From Marinilabiliales bacterium (GTDB lineage Bacteria; Bacteroidota; Bacteroidia; Bacteroidales; ML635J-15): a stretch of 64,000 bases of DNA. The position numbers and the translations under genes were made by a program. Shown here piece by piece: positions 59,432 through 64,000 of the stretch (position 1 is the first letter of the stretch; every line of letters starts with the position of its first letter). Under the pieces are notes generated by a model. The model saw only the letters and a list, made by a program, of their open reading frames with translations. It did not search any database and was not told the origin of the DNA. The stretch covers positions 206,729 to 270,728 of the forward strand of contig PKTB01000007.1 of assembly GCA_002869385.1 (NCBI GenBank). Reading direction: 5' to 3'.

Positions 59432-61135
59432 TTATTCGACAATTACTTTTCTAGTTACTTGTCCGTCAACTGTATTTATATTGATAATGAATACTCCGTT
59501 GTATTCAGATAAATCTAAAGTGCATTTTGCATCATTAACATTAATTCTGTTTACTAATTGACCAGCAGTATTATATATTTCAATATTATTAATAATTGAG
59601 GTAGTTTCTACATTGTAGATATCTGTAGTTGGGTTTGGATAAGTTGCGATAGTTTTTACAATATCATCAATTCCAACAATTACAGTATAAGTAACTGGAA
59701 TTTCATTCCACTCTGATTCAGAGTCATCACAACCAACCATAATTGCTCCAGTATATTCACCATCAACTAAACCTGTTGCATCAAAACTTACAGTTAAATC
59801 TTGATTACCGGCAGCGGCAACTGTTCCAGCAGCAGGAGCAACACTCATCCATTCTGGCCAGCTTGAACCTGTTACATTAGCTCTGATATTCCAGTTTCCA
59901 GAACCGCTTATGCCACCAAATTCTGACCATACTGGTCCTGATTTAATATAATTTGTTTCAGCAATTGTTGTTACATCATCTATACCAACACAGTAGCTGT
60001 CAAGTGGTGCAGTTAAGTAATATCCAACCCATATTTCATCACCGGTTAACAGAATAGGAGTGTTTAGTGTTATTGTGTTCCAAGAAGCAGCAGTAGGAGT
60101 ATGTGTTACTTGGTATAAAATGTTTGTAGTTCCAGGTATTATAAACCCATCTTTGTCCCAAACGTAAACAGTAATATCACCAGTAGGAGCATCCCCTATA
60201 TAAATATCAACTGAGGTGATTTCTTGTCCCATAAATGGTCTTACAACTTCAGGTGAAAAACGAGTTGCAATATAAGCAGTTATTTCATCTGCCCAACCAA
60301 CTGCATTACCTGAATTATCACCATCAACATTAATAACACCGTCTTTTGTGCCATTTTTAGTTGACCAGTTGTCATCAAAAATAGGGTAAGCAACAAAAGT
60401 CATTTCTTCTTCACCAGTATTTCCAAAAGAAGCAGTTTCATCGTCTCCAGTTGCTGTAGTAATAGATGCAGTTGTTACGTTAATTGTTGGAGGAATCATT
60501 CCACTTTCAATTTCTGTATAAACAAAATCATCTACGTAATAAGTGTTACCTGCTGGGCCATAGAAATTAATACATCCTAGTTGGTTTGTTCCTGCACCAC
60601 CACCTTCTTCTTCGCTAAAAGTCCATGAAGTAAGTTCTGTTTCATCTAAACTTAATGTAATTAAATCATTGCCTAAATCAATGTTGATGTCAAAATACAA
60701 CCATGCGTCTTCTGTGTAAGCATAAGTAGGAGGTGTAGCTTCATCATTATTAAGAGTCATAGTTCCAGCAGCAAATTCGCATGAAAATGCCCATTCACTA
60801 CCAAAAATGTGTTCAATGTTGAAGTAACCTTCACTGCCACTGGCAACATAGTAATAAAATTCAACTTGGTAAACACCACTAGTTTTATTCCCGAGGTCTA
60901 AAACCATGTCATTGTTAGCAACAATCTTCATTGAGTTTGCAGCACTATAAGCTTGCTCATCACTTACATAAGCTTCTTCAGAAGCACTCCCTGTCCAAGC
61001 AAACCAACCTGTAGATTGTGATGTTACTGTTTCACCAGCTGTGTATGAATCGAAATTGTCTTCGAATAATACAGTTTGTGCACTAGCTGCAAATACAAAA
61101 GCTAAATCACTAAATAATAGTATAATTTTTCTCAT
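59432..61135 (-). CDS. T9SS type A cargo protein, beta-rich surface/secreted protein
   Basis: 567 residues. Signal peptide MRKIILLFSDLAFVFAASAQ, in which Asp10 interrupts the hydrophobic core (GAT; an Ala codon GCT would be one C-to-A step away). Mature part: a jelly-roll-like domain (FEDNFDSYTAGETVTSQSTGW..., about 25-205), a second beta domain (TSVDIYIGDAPTGDITVYVW..., about 260-410), a short Ig-like strand region (AAAGNQDLTVSFDATGLVDGEY) and a type A sorting domain (TYPNPTTDIYNVE...IYNTAGQLVNRI...GVFIININTVDGQVTRKVIVE). Function unknown; possibly a carbohydrate-binding protein of the neighbouring glucan cluster, by position only. Confidence 0.9.
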   Translation of the reverse strand: MRKIILLFSDLAFVFAASAQTVLFEDNFDSYTAGETVTSQSTGWFAWTGSASEEAYVSDEQAYSAANSMKIVANNDMVLDLGNKTSGVYQVEFYYYVASGSEGYFNIEHIFGSEWAFSCEFAAGTMTLNNDEATPPTYAYTEDAWLYFDINIDLGNDLITLSLDETELTSWTFSEEEGGGAGTNQLGCINFYGPAGNTYYVDDFVYTEIESGMIPPTINVTTASITTATGDDETASFGNTGEEEMTFVAYPIFDDNWSTKNGTKDGVINVDGDNSGNAVGWADEITAYIATRFSPEVVRPFMGQEITSVDIYIGDAPTGDITVYVWDKDGFIIPGTTNILYQVTHTPTAASWNTITLNTPILLTGDEIWVGYYLTAPLDSYCVGIDDVTTIAETNYIKSGPVWSEFGGISGSGNWNIRANVTGSSWPEWMSVAPAAGTVAAAGNQDLTVSFDATGLVDGEYTGAIMVGCDDSESEWNEIPVTYTVIVGIDDIVKTIATYPNPTTDIYNVETTSIINNIEIYNTAGQLVNRINVNDAKCTLDLSEYNGVFIININTVDGQVTRKVIVE

Positions 61136-61352
61136 AATAAATATTTTTAATTGGTTAATTATACAAATATAATCAAATTATAGTCTAATGGCTAGATATT
61201 AAAAAAGAATTTGTATATAAAAAAATTGAACAAAACGGTAAAAAATTCAAACTATGTATTATTTTACATTTCAATTTACAATATTAGTGGGTGTTTTGTA
61301 AGATTATAAAGGAAAAATTCCGAAATTTGAAAAGAATTAAACTTAACCGACG

Positions 61353-62834
61353 ATGAAAAACATGTTATTAATCCTAGTTTTTGGGATTTTATCAATCTCA
61401 CTAAGTGCTCAATACATGGTTGGATTTCAATATATGAGTTTTTATGATGAGTCTAGGGACAGAGATATTTCGACCACTGTTTATTATCCTAGTGAAATTG
61501 GTGGTGAAGATGCGGATATTTCCTCTGGTACATTTCCTGCTGTAATATTTGGACATGGTACTGCAATGTCAGATGAGGTATTATATGATTATATTACAGA
61601 AGAGCTTGCAAGTAGCGGATATATTGTTTTATTTCCAACTACCGAAGGAGATAGTCCCCCCTTAGGAGCTCCCGATCATGAAGATTTTGGACTGGATTTA
61701 CAATATCTAAATCTTGTAATTAAAGCAGAAAATACAAATGCAACTTCATTTTTTTATGGTCACGTTACTGATAAAACTGCAATAATGGGACATTCTTTAG
61801 GTGGTAAAGGGACATTAATTGCTGCATCAAATAATACAGAGGTTACAACTATTATTACCCTTTGTGCAGCATTAAGTGATCCTCCATGGCCATATGATGG
61901 CAATGGTTATGATGTAATAAATAACAGTATGCCAAATATTACAGTTCCGAGCTTGGTTGTTGATGCTGAGTTCGATTGTGTTGTTGAGGATGGGTATGGA
62001 AAATACGTGACTTATGAATTGCTTACTAATTTAAATTGTAAGACTTATGTAAATATTGTTGGAGGTGGGCATTGTTATATGGCATCAAGTGATGGCACAT
62101 GTGAAACTGCCGAAGGTTGGTTGGGAGGAAATTGTTCCGGAGATTTTACTATTTCGCGGGAGGAACAAAATAATACAGTATTAGACATTATTATGCCATA
62201 TCTTGATTATTACCTTAAAGAAAACGAAAATTCTATGTCAGAATTTCTATGTTATCTTGAAACAACAACTGATGTTACAAGTGAACGTTTGTGCGATTTG
62301 CATGATGCTGAAATTGAGGGTATTGATATTTATAGTAATGTTGAAAATGTAGTTGTGCCTTATAATACAACAGAAATAGATGCAATACAAGAATTAGCTC
62401 AAGATATCACAATTAGTGATATTTATGGTGTAGAACAAATTGTTCCTTTAGATTGGAGTATATCATCTTATAATCAAACTGTTACAGGTGATTATAATGC
62501 AACAGGTATATTTATGCTACCACAATGTGTTTCTCAAACAGATCCTGCAACACCTCTTCAAGTAAGTGCAATTGTTACAGTAGACGAATCAGTTATGCTT
62601 AATACGCTAATTAATAATGACATTTCTTTTTATCCAAATCAAGTAAATGACGTATTACATTACAGTATTGTTGATATGGGCAATACTAAAGATATTTATA
62701 TTTATGATTCTTGCGGTAAACTAGTTTTGAAAGAAAATGCCAATCAAAAAGGTAAGATAGATTTAAAAGACATCACATCCGGCATTTACATTCTTACATA
62801 TAATGGGATATCTTATAAATTAATAATTGAATAG
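61353..62834 (+). CDS. Secreted alpha/beta hydrolase (esterase/PET-hydrolase-like) with T9SS type A domain
   Basis: 493 residues. Signal peptide (MKNMLLILVFGILSISLSAQ), an alpha/beta-hydrolase fold related to the dienelactone hydrolase/cutinase group: FGHGTAMSDEV (oxyanion region), nucleophile Ser in IMGHSLGGKGT, acid Asp in VDAEFDCV, and His in GGGHCYM, so the triad is complete. Several Cys could form disulfides. The sorting domain reads FYPNQVNDVLHYSI...IYDSCGKLVL...GIYILTYNG; the nearly invariant YPNP is YPNQ (Gln430, CAA at 62640-62642; CCA to CAA is one C-to-A step). Substrate unknown. Monocistronic with its own terminator. Confidence 0.9.
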   Translation: MKNMLLILVFGILSISLSAQYMVGFQYMSFYDESRDRDISTTVYYPSEIGGEDADISSGTFPAVIFGHGTAMSDEVLYDYITEELASSGYIVLFPTTEGDSPPLGAPDHEDFGLDLQYLNLVIKAENTNATSFFYGHVTDKTAIMGHSLGGKGTLIAASNNTEVTTIITLCAALSDPPWPYDGNGYDVINNSMPNITVPSLVVDAEFDCVVEDGYGKYVTYELLTNLNCKTYVNIVGGGHCYMASSDGTCETAEGWLGGNCSGDFTISREEQNNTVLDIIMPYLDYYLKENENSMSEFLCYLETTTDVTSERLCDLHDAEIEGIDIYSNVENVVVPYNTTEIDAIQELAQDITISDIYGVEQIVPLDWSISSYNQTVTGDYNATGIFMLPQCVSQTDPATPLQVSAIVTVDESVMLNTLINNDISFYPNQVNDVLHYSIVDMGNTKDIYIYDSCGKLVLKENANQKGKIDLKDITSGIYILTYNGISYKLIIE

Positions 62835-62854
62835 ATGAGTTTATTTTTTAACTT

Positions 62855-62883
62855 GAGCCTGAATTACTTCAGGCTTTTTTTTA
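62855..62883 (+). terminator. Rho-independent terminator of the hydrolase gene
   Basis: Stem AGCCTGAA / TTCAGGCT, loop TTAC, then T8. Its T tract overlaps the stop codon of the convergent GH65 gene. Confidence 0.8.
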
Positions 62884-64000
62884 TAAATCTATATTCCACC
62901 ATTCGTCTTTTTCGATTATGCACGGTGCATTAAAAATTCTTAAACCGACATCATTAGAAGTTTTAATGTTAAATGAATCATGATTTATTATCATGTTGTA
63001 CTTAATATCTCTGAAAGTAAAGTTAAATGAACATCGTTGCCAATGTTTTGGCATTTTTGGAGAAATACTTAAAACTTTATCTCTAAAGTCTATGCCTGCG
63101 TAAGAATTTAAAACGTGCATAACACTGGAGGCCATAACACCTGTATGGATTCCTTCTCCGGTTGTTCCACCTTGAACATCGGAGTAGTCGCTTATTAGAG
63201 CTTCGTTGAATAGTTTATCTGCTAGATCATATATTTCCCATTTGCTTGCTAGAAAAGCATGTACTATTTTACTTAGACTACTTCCATGGCTTGTTCTGCT
63301 TATATAGTAGTAGAAGTTTTTAGTTTTATAGTTTTTTGGCAAATTATAACCCATTCCGGCAAGAGTCTCATTAACTTCTTTGTCAGTTAGGTTATAGAAT
63401 ACCATAAGAGTATCTGCTTGTTTTGATAATTTATATTCGTCGGGAGACTTGCCTTCAGCTTTTAGAATTCTGTCAAGTCTTGAAATGTTTTCATATTTCT
63501 TTCTGTATTCGACCCAATCGAGTTCTTTTAGATTGAAATAACCTTTAAATTGTTCAATAATACCGTCTTCATTTATATTTAAGGCAAGGTTTTCACTAAT
63601 GTCTTTCCATTTAAGAATTTCTTTTTCTTTAGGTAGGATTTGTGAATTTTCGAACAAATAATTTTGCTTATAGTAAATGTTAACCACATTTCTAAGAACC
63701 CAGGCGAGCATAATATTTGTGTAAGCGTTATCAGTTAAGCCGCCTTTTTCATTTGCATCTTCACTTTTTTCATGAAATTCATCAGGCCCCATCATATTTT
63801 CTGTATGATATCTGAAATCTGATGCTGAATATTTGCATGCAGAAGTAAAGAATCTTGAAATTTCTATCAGCATTTCATATGCATGACTTTTCATAAATTC
63901 TTTGTCGTCAGTTGCCTGAAAATGTCTGATTATATTATATGCAATTGCTAAAGAAACATGTCTTTGATTTCTACTGTAGTCTGGCCCCCAAATACCTGAT
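62881..64000 (-). CDS. GH65 family glycoside phosphorylase, C-terminal part (cut by window edge)
   Basis: About 373 C-terminal codons; the frame is open to the right edge. GH65 (maltose, kojibiose or trehalose phosphorylase family) alpha/alpha-barrel: GIWGPDYSRNQRHVSLAIAYN, catalytic Glu in MMGPDEFHE, LTDNAYTNIMLAWVL, SRTSHGSSLSKIVHAFLAS (phosphate-binding region), DVQGGTTGEGIHTGVMA, and a small C-terminal beta domain. Phosphorolysis of a disaccharide would yield beta-glucose-1-phosphate plus glucose; the disaccharide is not deducible. Works with the two GH13 amylases nearby. Confidence 0.92.
   Translation of the reverse strand, partial: SGIWGPDYSRNQRHVSLAIAYNIIRHFQATDDKEFMKSHAYEMLIEISRFFTSACKYSASDFRYHTENMMGPDEFHEKSEDANEKGGLTDNAYTNIMLAWVLRNVVNIYYKQNYLFENSQILPKEKEILKWKDISENLALNINEDGIIEQFKGYFNLKELDWVEYRKKYENISRLDRILKAEGKSPDEYKLSKQADTLMVFYNLTDKEVNETLAGMGYNLPKNYKTKNFYYYISRTSHGSSLSKIVHAFLASKWEIYDLADKLFNEALISDYSDVQGGTTGEGIHTGVMASSVMHVLNSYAGIDFRDKVLSISPKMPKHWQRCSFNFTFRDIKYNMIINHDSFNIKTSNDVGLRIFNAPCIIEKDEWWNIDL

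Noticed and set aside
1..64000. CRISPR array, insertion sequence, prophage or defence island
   Set aside because: No regular spaced repeats, transposase, integrase, phage structural or restriction genes were seen anywhere in the window.

Overview
The window is AT-rich (roughly one third G+C by eye) and belongs to a Bacteroidota bacterium, probably a free-living relative of the Bacteroidales or Marinilabiliales. The evidence is a type IX secretion system (T9SS: porX, porW/sprE and a porP-gldK-gldL-gldM-gldN operon), T9SS cargo with type A and type B C-terminal sorting domains, DUF4270 and DUF4296 lipoproteins, a short glycogen/starch synthase beside panC, and promoters of the TTTG / TAnnTTTG type. 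Genes are dense, with short gaps and no IS element, prophage, CRISPR array or rRNA. The only RNA gene seen is a tRNA-Ser(GGA).

Layout. 1-4.1 kb (minus strand): the 5' part of a TonB-dependent receptor, a His-rich membrane protein, a glutathione peroxidase and a sensor kinase. 4.2-13 kb (minus): tsaE, porX, porW, glmS, a DUF4270 lipoprotein and a glycogen-synthase-like protein. 13-21.4 kb: panC, panD, a heptose-phosphate adenylyltransferase, a lipoprotein, radA, pbp1A (minus) and topA. 21.7-28 kb: the T9SS core operon. 28-34 kb: manC (minus), then mlaE-mlaF, DUF4296, an amidohydrolase and two glycosyltransferases. 34-41 kb: small envelope proteins, dprA, tatD, tRNA-Ser and exbB-unknown-exbD-exbD. 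41-53 kb: two giant T9SS cargo proteins, aspC and truA. 53-64 kb: a sensor kinase and an alpha-glucan cluster (two GH13 amylases, a uridine-kinase-like enzyme and a GH65 phosphorylase) around two more T9SS cargo proteins.

The most striking observation is that 15 otherwise well-conserved genes contain 21 in-frame stop codons (14 TAA, 5 TAG, 2 TGA) with the reading frame kept on both sides. Where family conservation tells which residue is missing, TAA stands for Ser (radA and both sensor kinases) and TGA for Gly (tatD, exbB). Every such stop can be reached by one G:C-to-T:A transversion (TCA to TAA, GGA to TGA, GAA to TAA). The same change explains a glutathione peroxidase whose start codon is ATT, and odd residues at strongly conserved positions in TsaE, TopA, TatD, GlmS, MlaF, TruA, a histidine kinase H-box, a signal peptide and a T9SS sorting domain. 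One gene (manC) also has a one-base deletion.

My reading is that an oxidative (8-oxoguanine-like) transversion process has marked this sequence. It could be a library or assembly artefact, which I think most likely, or a real mutator or decaying lineage. Genuine stop-codon recoding is a less likely alternative, since TAA, TAG and TGA also end ordinary genes here. Interrupted genes are annotated over their full reconstructed length, with each stop position given.
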